Source: an uncultured Lachnospiraceae bacterium
GTDB taxonomy: Bacteria; Bacillota; Clostridia; Lachnospirales; Lachnospiraceae
DNA: 5,717 nt
Direction: 5' to 3'
Assembly: GCA_934351705.1 (NCBI GenBank)
Contig: CAKRJK010000115.1
Location: 1-5,717, forward strand
The position numbers were made by a program, and so were the translations under genes. Numbering within the stretch: the stretch's first letter is position 1; every line of letters starts with the position of its first letter. The notes under the pieces are model-generated. The model searched no databases, had not been told where the DNA came from, and saw nothing but the letters and a program-made list of their open reading frames with translations. Shown here in pieces: positions 1-5,390 of this stretch.

Positions 1-630
1 TATCAGAGCAATGATAAGGAACACTGGCAGATCTGTAAGAATGCAGGATGTACTCATCAGACAGCAAAGACAAAACATACGGCAGGCGATTGGATCGTAG
101 ATACCAAGGCAACCGTAGAAAAAGAGGGAAGCAGACACAAAGAATGCAGCACCTGCGGCTATGTGATGAAGACAGAGAGCATTGCAAAACTGGTACAATA
201 CAAAGTGATCGAGGGAGCGGATGAAACCGTAATCAGCCATAAGGACGAAAGCCTGACACTTCGTGCCGACGGAGAATATCCGAAATTCGTAAGCATTGAA
301 GTGGACGGAAAAGTAGTGGACAGCAAGTACTACACGGCATGGAGCGGTTCGACCTATGTCAAGTTTACAAAAGAGTTTATGGACAGCCTGTCTGTCGGAC
401 ATCATACTATTCAGTTCAACTTTACAGACGGTTATGCAACGACAAATCTGACCGTTGCAAAAGAAGGTACGACGCAGAGTACGCCTGCAAGTACAGATGC
501 AAACGTCACCTCACCAAAGACCGGAAATGAATTCCGGACGACACTTTGGGCGGGCGTACTTCTTGCTTCTCTTGCGGGAATGTGCGGAGTAATGACAATC
601 AAAAGAAAGAAGAGTCAGAATAACAGATAA
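1..630 (+). CDS. C-terminal part of a sortase-anchored cell-surface protein (5' end outside window)
   Basis: The reading frame is open from base 1, giving 209 visible residues; an internal GTG at 163 is not a convincing start because the repeat-like sequence continues upstream of it. Visible residues 8-54 form a Cys/His-rich segment with HWQIC (C12), C17, then RHKEC and CG (C49, C52), the pattern of zinc-ribbon-like repeats that recur in large Firmicute surface proteins. Residues about 65-153 are a beta-rich Ig-like or X2-like module (VQYKVIEG ... SVGHHTIQF ... TTNLTV). A Thr/Ser-rich linker follows, then the sorting signal: SPKTG at 171-175, a hydrophobic stretch at about 181-200, and the basic tail KRKK. 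SPKTG is a variant of LPxTG. The protein is therefore probably exported and covalently attached to peptidoglycan by a sortase. Its catalytic or adhesive part, if any, lies upstream of the window, so the substrate or ligand cannot be stated. A strong terminator follows directly, so this is the last gene of its transcript. Confidence 0.88.
   Translation, partial: YQSNDKEHWQICKNAGCTHQTAKTKHTAGDWIVDTKATVEKEGSRHKECSTCGYVMKTESIAKLVQYKVIEGADETVISHKDESLTLRADGEYPKFVSIEVDGKVVDSKYYTAWSGSTYVKFTKEFMDSLSVGHHTIQFNFTDGYATTNLTVAKEGTTQSTPASTDANVTSPKTGNEFRTTLWAGVLLASLAGMCGVMTIKRKKSQNNR
511..525 (+). other. SPKTG sortase sorting motif
   Basis: The codons tca cca aag acc gga encode Ser-Pro-Lys-Thr-Gly, followed by about 20 hydrophobic residues and a KRKK tail at the extreme C terminus. 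The layout is that of a sortase substrate: cleavage is expected between Thr and Gly. The first position is Ser instead of Leu, a variant known from clostridial sortases; this assignment is from family knowledge, and no sortase gene is in the window. Confidence 0.8.
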
Positions 631-640
631 GATGTAAAAT

Positions 641-683
641 AAGAATCTCATCAGTACCTAAGTACTGGTGAGATTTTTTTGTT
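641..683 (+). terminator. Rho-independent terminator after the surface-protein gene
   Basis: AATCTCATCAGTAC (644-657) pairs with GTACTGGTGAGATT (662-675) as a 14-bp stem containing a single T-G wobble, around a 4-nt CTAA loop. A run of seven T (674-680) starts at the end of the stem. It begins 13 nt after the stop codon and separates the surface-protein transcript from the metal-ATPase unit. Confidence 0.93.
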
Positions 684-715
684 AATGATAAAATTTCTCA
701 ATAAGAATGTAATAC

Positions 716-744
716 TGGAAATCGGACAACCGAAGCGGTATAGT
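716..744 (+). promoter_or_regulatory. Candidate sigma-A-type promoter for the DUF6110-ATPase unit
   Basis: TGGAAA (716-721, four of six bases of TTGACA) lies 17 nt upstream of TATAGT (739-744, five of six of TATAAT). Transcription would start near 751, giving a leader of only about 25 nt, too short for a riboswitch. It sits in the only sizeable gap after a strong terminator, so some promoter is needed here; the exact boxes are a visual match only. Confidence 0.45.
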
Positions 745-761
745 GAAAATATAACCCATAT

Positions 762-769
762 AAGGAGGT
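762..769 (+). promoter_or_regulatory. Strong Shine-Dalgarno site AAGGAGGT
   Basis: AAGGAGGT is a near-perfect anti-16S match, 7 nt before the ATG at 777. It fixes the start of the small DUF6110-like gene and, through the ATGA overlap, probably also feeds ribosomes to the ATPase gene, which has no comparably strong site of its own. Confidence 0.85.
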
Positions 770-776
770 AATCAAA

Positions 777-1064
777 ATGTTAGATTGTTTAAAAAGTGGA
801 AAGGCAAAGAAAGCAGGAACCTTTGCGGCAGGTGTATTATTCGGAACCGCAGGTATTAAAGTTCTGGCAAGCAAGGACGCAAAAAAATTATATACAACCT
901 GTACCGCAGCGGTATTGAGAGCAAAAGACGCAGTCATGAAGACAGCAACCAATGTTCAGGAAAATGCAGGCGACATTTATGCAGAGGCACAGCAAATCAA
1001 TGAGGAGAGAGCCGCAAAAGAAGAGGCTGCAAAAGAAGAAACCGCAGAGGAAGAGGAAGAATGA
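777..1064 (+). CDS. Small DUF6110-like protein, putative accessory factor of the adjacent metal ATPase
   Basis: A 95-residue protein. A Lys-rich N terminus (residues 6-12) is followed by a glycine/alanine-rich hydrophobic stretch (about 13-30, AGTFAAGVLFGTAGIKVL), long enough for one membrane segment or an amphipathic membrane-bound helix. Residues 31-75 look helical (KDAKKLY, LRAKDAVMKTATNV). The tail (76-95) is almost all Ala, Lys and Glu and ends in five Glu. The layout recalls YtxH-like proteins. I recognise it as resembling the DUF6110 family often found next to heavy-metal P-type ATPases; this is recall, not a search. Two cysteines (C4, C42) are present but there is no CxxC. Its stop overlaps the ATPase start as ATGA, so translation is probably coupled. 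The function is unknown; roles as a pump subunit, regulator or metal buffer through the acidic tail are inferences. Confidence 0.82.
   Translation: MLDCLKSGKAKKAGTFAAGVLFGTAGIKVLASKDAKKLYTTCTAAVLRAKDAVMKTATNVQENAGDIYAEAQQINEERAAKEEAAKEETAEEEEE
1011..1055 (+). repeat. Imperfect 15-nt tandem repeat encoding AAKEE/AAKEE/TAEEE
   Basis: Three consecutive 15-nt units (1011-1025, 1026-1040, 1041-1055) are related to GCNGCAAAAGAAGAN. The first two differ at only two bases (GCC/GCT and a final G/A); the third has diverged. They encode residues 79-93 of the small protein. Because the unit is a multiple of three, gain or loss of copies would alter tail length without breaking the frame or the overlap with the ATPase start. 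Confidence 0.75.
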
Positions 1065-3136
1065 AATTTGTCATAGAACATGAGATCAGAGGGCGTATTC
1101 GTATTCATGTCAGCGGAAAACGGATGAGTTATCGGGAAGCAGACATATTGCAGTATTACCTGAATACACAAAAAGCGGTGACATCGGCGAAAGTCCATAA
1201 CAGGACACAGTCGGCAATTATCTGCTACAACGGAAGCCGCGAGGACATGATACGGGCGTTAAAAAAGTTTCAATATGAGACAACAGAAGTACCGGACATC
1301 TTCTTGCAAAATTCCGGAAGAGAATTAAATGAACAATATCGGGAAAAGCTTGTCGGAAAAGTCGTAAGGAGACTGGGTGGCAAGCTGTTTCTGCCTTATC
1401 CCGTCCGATACGGGATTGCAGGCGTAAAATCATTAAAATACATAGCCGAGGGTATCAAGTCGTTGGCAAAGGGCAAGCTGGAAGTTGCCGTATTGGACGC
1501 AACTGCCATTACGGTATCTATGTTAAGACAGGATATTGACACGGCAGGTTCTATCATGTTCCTGCTCGGCGTAGGCGAGATTTTAGAAGAGTGGACACAC
1601 AAGAAGTCCGTAGAAGATCTGGCGAGAAGCATGTCTTTGAATATTGGCAAGGTATGGCTGTATCAGGACGGACAGGAGATTTTAGTGCCGTATACAGACA
1701 TTCAAAAAGGCGATCACGTTGTGGTACATATGGGCAATGTGATACCGTTTGACGGCACTGTCACAGAGGGCGAGGCGATGGTCAACCAGGCATCCCTGAC
1801 AGGTGAGTCGGTACCGGTACACAAGACCGCAGGCGTCTATGTCTATGCGGGAACCGTAGTGGAAGAGGGAGAACTGACCGTACAGGTTCAGGAAGTATCC
1901 GGTTCCGGCAAATTTGAAAAGATCGTCACGATGATCGAGGAATCCGAAAAGCTCAAGTCCTCGTTAGAGAGCAGGGCAGAACACCTTGCGGACAAGCTGG
2001 TTCCGTATACATTGGCGGGTTCTGCACTCACATGGCTGATTACAAGAAATACAACAAAAGCGGTAGCGGTGCTGATGGTGGATTTCTCCTGTGCGTTAAA
2101 GCTGGCAATGCCGATCGCGGTACTCTCCGCAATCCGGGAGGCAAGTACCTATCAGATCACGGTCAAAGGAGGAAAATATCTGGAGGCGTTTGCAGAGGCA
2201 GACACCATCGTGTTTGATAAGACAGGCACCCTGACGAAGGCACAGCCGACAGTGGCAAAAGTGATTTCCTTTAACGGCAGTGAGCCGGATGAGCTGTTGC
2301 GGATTGCCGCTTGTCTGGAAGAGCATTTTCCGCATTCGATGGCAAAAGCTGTTGTGGATGCGGCAAGACAAAAGAACCTTGAGCATGAAGAAATGCATTC
2401 AAAAGTGGAATATATCGTGGCACACGGAATCGTTACCACCATCAACGAAAAACGTGTTGTCATCGGAAGCTATCACTTTGTCTTTGAAGATGAGAATTGC
2501 AGGATTCCGGAGGGAATGCAAGAGCAGTTCGATAGCCTTCCGACGGAGTATTCACATTTGTATCTTGCCATAGAACAACAACTCGCAGCAGTCATTTGTA
2601 TTGAAGATCCGCTGCGTGATGAGGCGGCAGAAGTCATCGCCGCATTGAAAAAGGCAGGGTTCAAAAAGACAGTCATGATGACAGGTGACAGCGATCGTAC
2701 GGCGAGAGCAATCGCAAAGCGGGTAGGCGTGGATGAATACTATTCCGAGGTACTGCCGGAAGATAAGGCAAACTTTGTCGAGCAGGAAAAGGCAGCTGGA
2801 AGAAAAGTTGTCATGTTAGGTGACGGTATCAACGATTCTCCTGCATTGTCAGCCGCAGATGTCGGAATCGCGATCAGCGACGGAGCAGAGATTGCAAGAG
2901 AGATCGCAGATGTGACGATCGGAGCGGACAACCTGCGTGAAATTGTAACACTCAAACAGATCAGTGACGCACTGATGAAACGAATCAACAAAAATTATCG
3001 TGTCATTGTCGGATTTAACACAGCCTTGATCGTGTTGGGTGTAGGTGGTATTTTACAGCCTACTTCCTCTGCACTTTTGCACAACACGTCAACGCTGGTG
3101 ATCAGTTTAGAGAGCATGAAAAATCTCTTGAACTAA
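1061..3136 (+). CDS. Heavy-metal-translocating P1B-type ATPase with HMA_2-like N terminus and variant FSC motif
   Basis: A 691-residue membrane pump that couples ATP hydrolysis to metal-ion export. Residues 1-70 resemble a ferredoxin-like HMA_2 domain (EIRGRIRIHV) but lack CxxC. Weakly hydrophobic segments lie at about 110-130, 140-155 and 160-176. The actuator domain carries TGES (247-250). Membrane helices follow at about 313-328 and 332-358. The ion-binding helix reads FSCALKLAMP (342-351), where typical P1B pumps have CPCALGLATP, so the key proline is Ser and only C344 remains. The phosphorylation site is DKTGT (386-390, D386). The P1B HP dipeptide appears as HS (425-426, FPHSMAKAV). TGD (541-543) and GDGINDSPAL (587-596) complete the phosphorylation domain. 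Two C-terminal helices (about 646-665 and 667-685) contain HNTST (674-678). Length is normal for the class. The start is the ATG overlapping the upstream stop (ATGA). The pump class is certain; the metal is not, and Cu should not be assumed. Confidence 0.95.
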   Translation: MKFVIEHEIRGRIRIHVSGKRMSYREADILQYYLNTQKAVTSAKVHNRTQSAIICYNGSREDMIRALKKFQYETTEVPDIFLQNSGRELNEQYREKLVGKVVRRLGGKLFLPYPVRYGIAGVKSLKYIAEGIKSLAKGKLEVAVLDATAITVSMLRQDIDTAGSIMFLLGVGEILEEWTHKKSVEDLARSMSLNIGKVWLYQDGQEILVPYTDIQKGDHVVVHMGNVIPFDGTVTEGEAMVNQASLTGESVPVHKTAGVYVYAGTVVEEGELTVQVQEVSGSGKFEKIVTMIEESEKLKSSLESRAEHLADKLVPYTLAGSALTWLITRNTTKAVAVLMVDFSCALKLAMPIAVLSAIREASTYQITVKGGKYLEAFAEADTIVFDKTGTLTKAQPTVAKVISFNGSEPDELLRIAACLEEHFPHSMAKAVVDAARQKNLEHEEMHSKVEYIVAHGIVTTINEKRVVIGSYHFVFEDENCRIPEGMQEQFDSLPTEYSHLYLAIEQQLAAVICIEDPLRDEAAEVIAALKKAGFKKTVMMTGDSDRTARAIAKRVGVDEYYSEVLPEDKANFVEQEKAAGRKVVMLGDGINDSPALSAADVGIAISDGAEIAREIADVTIGADNLREIVTLKQISDALMKRINKNYRVIVGFNTALIVLGVGGILQPTSSALLHNTSTLVISLESMKNLLN

Positions 3137-3156
3137 AGAGGCTTTCCCGATACAAT
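3128..3156 (+). promoter_or_regulatory. Candidate promoter for the GH13-MBL unit, overlapping the ATPase stop codon
   Basis: TTGAAC (3128-3133) lies exactly 17 nt upstream of TACAAT (3151-3156), which matches TATAAT at five of six bases. The ATPase stop codon (3134-3136) falls right after the -35 box. The start point would be near 3163, giving a leader of about 28 nt to the GH13 ATG. It fits a functional break between metal transport and sugar metabolism, and no good terminator stands between the two genes. Confidence 0.5.
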
Positions 3157-3178
3157 AAAGATAGTATTAGGGAAAAGC
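3141..3178 (+). repeat. Imperfect inverted repeat in the ATPase-GH13 gap
   Basis: GCTTTCCC (3141-3148) pairs with GGGAAAAGC (3170-3178) with one bulged A. After a small internal mismatch, ATAC (3150-3153) pairs with GTAT (3164-3167) around a 10-nt A-rich loop. No T-run follows, so it is not a standard intrinsic terminator. It covers the candidate -10 box and start site, so it could be an operator for a repressor, or a weak RNA hairpin that protects or attenuates read-through from the ATPase gene. Confidence 0.5.
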
Positions 3179-3190
3179 GAGGGATGTTTC

Positions 3191-4489
3191 ATGTCAGATA
3201 ATTGGATTACAGATGCGATGTTTTATCATATTTACCCAATCGGCTTTACCGGGGCACCGAAGGAAAACAAAGGTGAGGAAACAGCCGGTCACAGGATACT
3301 GGATATGATCGAGTGGATTCCGCATTTCAAAGAAATCGGAGTCAACTCGATTTATCTCGGTCCTATCTTTGAGTCGGGTTCTCATGGGTACGACACCACA
3401 GATTATTACAAAATAGACAGCAGACTCGGAACGAATGAAGATTTTAAACGAGTCATGGAAGAACTGCATAGCAATGGATTTTACGTGATTTTAGACGGGG
3501 TATTTAACCATGTCGGACGTGACTTTTTTGCGTTCAAAGAAGTGCAGAAGAATCTTAGGAACTCAGAATATTGCGATTGGTTTTGCAATCTCAATTTTGA
3601 ATGGCAGAGTCCGTTGGGAGATCCCTTTGCATATGAGACATGGCATGGTGCCGCGGAGCTGGTCAAGCTCAATCTCAGAAACGAAAAAGTATGCGAGTAT
3701 CTGATGGGAGCCGTTCATATGTGGATGGAGGAATTCGGAATCGACGGTCTGCGGCTGGATGCGGCAGATTGTATCGAGCGTGACTTTTTCAAACGACTGC
3801 GTTATGAAACCAAGAGCAGGAGAGAAGATTTCTGGCTGATGGGAGAGATTATTCACGGAGATTACAATATGTGGGCAAATGGCGAGATGTTAGACTCCGT
3901 TACAAACTATGAGTGTTGGAAAGGAATTTATTCCAGCCACAACGATCGGAATTATTTTGAGATTGCCTATGCGTTAAACAGGCAGTCGGGCGAGTACGGA
4001 ATCTACAAGAATCTTCGTTTGTACAACTTTTTGGACAATCATGATGTCAATCGGATCGGAAGTCTGTTAAAGCAAAAAGAAAATATTTACAATGCCTATA
4101 CCCTGCTCTATGCAATGCCGGGAATCCCGTCCGTGTATTACGGAAGCGAGTGGGGAATCGAGGGTGAAAAGGGACAGGGCATGGATGCGGATTTGCCGCT
4201 TCGCCCGCAGCTTTGCCTGCGTGATATGCAAAAGGAAAATCCCAAGCTGATCGCACATATCAAAAAGCTCTCGGAGATCCGAAGTGCGTCAAATGCACTT
4301 AAAGTAGGAGATTACGAACAGGTGCTTGTCAAAAATGAGCAGCTTGTATTTGCCAGAAATTATGAGAGTGAAACAGTGCTGGCAGCCTTCAACCTCACGG
4401 AGCAGGAGATCACCCTCTCATTCCGATACAAAGACAGAGATTATGAGGTTGCATTAAAAGAATATGAATCAAAAATTATAACCGCATAA
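3191..4489 (+). CDS. Cytoplasmic GH13 alpha-amylase-family glycoside hydrolase
   Basis: A 432-residue protein that begins directly with the catalytic barrel (AMFYHIYPIGF, residues 9-19) and has no signal peptide, so it should act inside the cell. All GH13 signatures are visible: DGVFNH (102-107); GIDGLRLDAA (183-192) with R188 and nucleophile D190; acid/base E219 in LMGEI; and NHD (283-285) with H284 and D285 as the transition-state pair. VKLN (158-161) sits where neopullulanase-like members have MPKLN, which hints at cyclomaltodextrinase/neopullulanase/maltogenic-type activity on alpha-1,4 oligosaccharides. A short beta-type C-terminal domain (about 370-432) follows. No N-terminal CBM34-like domain is present, so it is shorter than classical neopullulanases (about 580 residues). 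The start ATG follows a moderate GAGG site with 8-nt spacing. Exact substrate, and whether it hydrolyses or transfers sugars, cannot be decided. It probably shares a transcript with the downstream MBL gene. Confidence 0.94.
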   Translation: MSDNWITDAMFYHIYPIGFTGAPKENKGEETAGHRILDMIEWIPHFKEIGVNSIYLGPIFESGSHGYDTTDYYKIDSRLGTNEDFKRVMEELHSNGFYVILDGVFNHVGRDFFAFKEVQKNLRNSEYCDWFCNLNFEWQSPLGDPFAYETWHGAAELVKLNLRNEKVCEYLMGAVHMWMEEFGIDGLRLDAADCIERDFFKRLRYETKSRREDFWLMGEIIHGDYNMWANGEMLDSVTNYECWKGIYSSHNDRNYFEIAYALNRQSGEYGIYKNLRLYNFLDNHDVNRIGSLLKQKENIYNAYTLLYAMPGIPSVYYGSEWGIEGEKGQGMDADLPLRPQLCLRDMQKENPKLIAHIKKLSEIRSASNALKVGDYEQVLVKNEQLVFARNYESETVLAAFNLTEQEITLSFRYKDRDYEVALKEYESKIITA

Positions 4490-4511
4490 AGGGCGGTATA
4501 ACAGAATCGGC

Positions 4512-4517
4512 AGGAGG
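4512..4517 (+). promoter_or_regulatory. Shine-Dalgarno AGGAGG of the MBL-fold gene
   Basis: AGGAGG lies 6 nt before the ATG at 4524, within a 34-nt gap after the GH13 stop. The gap holds no promoter or terminator that I can see, so this strong site supports independent initiation on a shared GH13-MBL transcript and fixes the start. Confidence 0.8.
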
Positions 4518-4523
4518 AAAACA

Positions 4524-5351
4524 ATGGCAGCAGAAGAATTAAAAGCGACAGTGTTGGTGGATAACATCGGGAAAGACGAGATTGCGGGAGAATGGGGATT
4601 GTCTATATGGATTGAATACAAGGGCAAAAACATTCTTTTGGATACCGGGGCATCTACCTTATTTTGGGAAAATGCAAAGAAACTGGGGATAGACTTAACA
4701 AAGACAGATTATGCGGTCTTATCACATGCACACTACGACCATGCAGACGGAATGCAATATTTCCTGCAAAATACAAATGACGTGAAATTTTACTTGCGTG
4801 AAGGATGTGCGGAGAACTGCTATGCAGGGAAGTGGATTTTTCACAAATACATCGGGATTCCGAAGAACACCTTAGAGCCGTATAAAGACAGGATTATCTA
4901 TGCCAAAGGGGATGATACGATTTGTGATGGTGCGACGTTAATTCCGCATAAAACACCGGGGTTAGAACAGATCGGTAAGAAGAATCATATGTACATTAAG
5001 ACGAAGTACGGCTGGAAACCGGACGATTTTGCACATGAGCAGAGCCTTGTGTTTGAGACACAGCAGGGATTGGTCATCTTTAACAGTTGTTCCCACGCAG
5101 GAGCGGACAACATCATCAAAGAAGTGCAGGCAACCTATCCGCAGAAAAAGATCAAGGCATTGATCGGAGGCTTTCATCTGTTCGGCCATCCGCAGGAGGA
5201 AGTAAAAGAACTCGCAAAAAGGATAAAAGAAACCGGTATAGAAGAAATCTATACCGGGCATTGTACGGGAAAACACTCCTTTGCTGTTTTACAAAACGAG
5301 TTGGGAGAATGCGTACATCAGTTGAGCGTCGGTCTTGAAATGACCTTTTAA
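4524..5351 (+). CDS. MBL-fold metallo-hydrolase, COG1237-like
   Basis: A 275-residue cytoplasmic protein with a complete metallo-beta-lactamase fold signature. LLDTG (38-42) precedes the metal motif HAHYDH (68-73; H68, H70, D72, H73). Further ligand candidates are H191 in SCSHAGADN, H218 in GGFHL and H246 in TGHCTG. The order LVDN, LDTG, SHAHYDH, SCSHAG, GGFHL, GHCTG is typical of the family annotated as 7,8-dihydropterin-6-yl-methyl-4-(beta-D-ribofuranosyl)aminobenzene-5'-phosphate synthase (COG1237). That name comes from archaeal methanopterin synthesis, which a Firmicute would not be expected to perform, so the real substrate should be treated as unknown, possibly a phosphoester or cyclic phosphodiester. 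It follows the GH13 gene by 34 nt in the same direction. Its stop faces the stop of the convergent GGDEF gene with only 6 bp between them. Confidence 0.9.
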   Translation: MAAEELKATVLVDNIGKDEIAGEWGLSIWIEYKGKNILLDTGASTLFWENAKKLGIDLTKTDYAVLSHAHYDHADGMQYFLQNTNDVKFYLREGCAENCYAGKWIFHKYIGIPKNTLEPYKDRIIYAKGDDTICDGATLIPHKTPGLEQIGKKNHMYIKTKYGWKPDDFAHEQSLVFETQQGLVIFNSCSHAGADNIIKEVQATYPQKKIKALIGGFHLFGHPQEEVKELAKRIKETGIEEIYTGHCTGKHSFAVLQNELGECVHQLSVGLEMTF

Positions 5352-5360
5352 CCGCGGTTA
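5349..5360. repeat. Perfect 12-bp palindrome TAACCGCGGTTA joining two convergent stop codons
   Basis: The sequence equals its own reverse complement. Its left TAA (5349-5351) is the stop of the + strand MBL gene; its right end read on the - strand (5360-5358) is the TAA stop of the GGDEF gene. The core is CCGCGG. With no internal loop it is a poor RNA hairpin by itself, but it contributes the left arm of the longer stem at 5353-5378. Confidence 0.9.
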
Positions 5361-5390
5361 CAACGTATATTGACCGCGTCCGTTTTCTTT
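5353..5390 (+). terminator. Possible weak intrinsic terminator of the GH13-MBL unit
   Basis: CGCGGTTA (5353-5360) pairs with TGACCGCG (5371-5378) as an 8-bp GC-rich stem with one T-G wobble and a 10-nt loop. It is followed by TCCGTTTTCTTTTG, a T-rich but interrupted tract that starts about 5 nt late. The stem lies inside the 3' coding end of the opposite-strand GGDEF gene. On the - strand the sequence beyond it lacks a T-run, so any termination would be one-directional. Confidence 0.35.

Noticed and set aside
163..630. A complete 155-aa protein starting at GTG 163
   Set aside because: The frame is open to base 1, the upstream residues continue the same Cys-rich repeat, and no ribosome binding site precedes 163. 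It is the tail of a larger gene.
679..707. Alternative promoter TTGTTA-17-TAAGAA
   Set aside because: The -35 box would lie in the terminator T-run, and TAAGAA is a poor -10. The TGGAAA/TATAGT pair nearer the gene is better.
684..776. A riboswitch or metal-sensing leader before the DUF6110-ATPase unit
   Set aside because: The gap is under 100 nt, the predicted leader is about 25 nt, and I saw no stable paired elements or anti-terminator in it.
2096..2463. Long antisense reading frames within the ATPase gene (2096-2398 and 2152-2463, - strand)
   Set aside because: They overlap a strongly conserved P-type ATPase, have no ribosome binding site and show low-complexity or unrelated residues; they are shadows of the coding strand.
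3141..3178. Intrinsic terminator after the ATPase gene
   Set aside because: The inverted repeat is real, but no T-run follows its right arm (the next bases are GAGGGATG), so it was listed as a repeat or possible operator.
4962..5276. 104-aa antisense frame inside the MBL gene
   Set aside because: It is opposite conserved MBL motifs and shows no recognisable domain or start signal, so it is a shadow frame.
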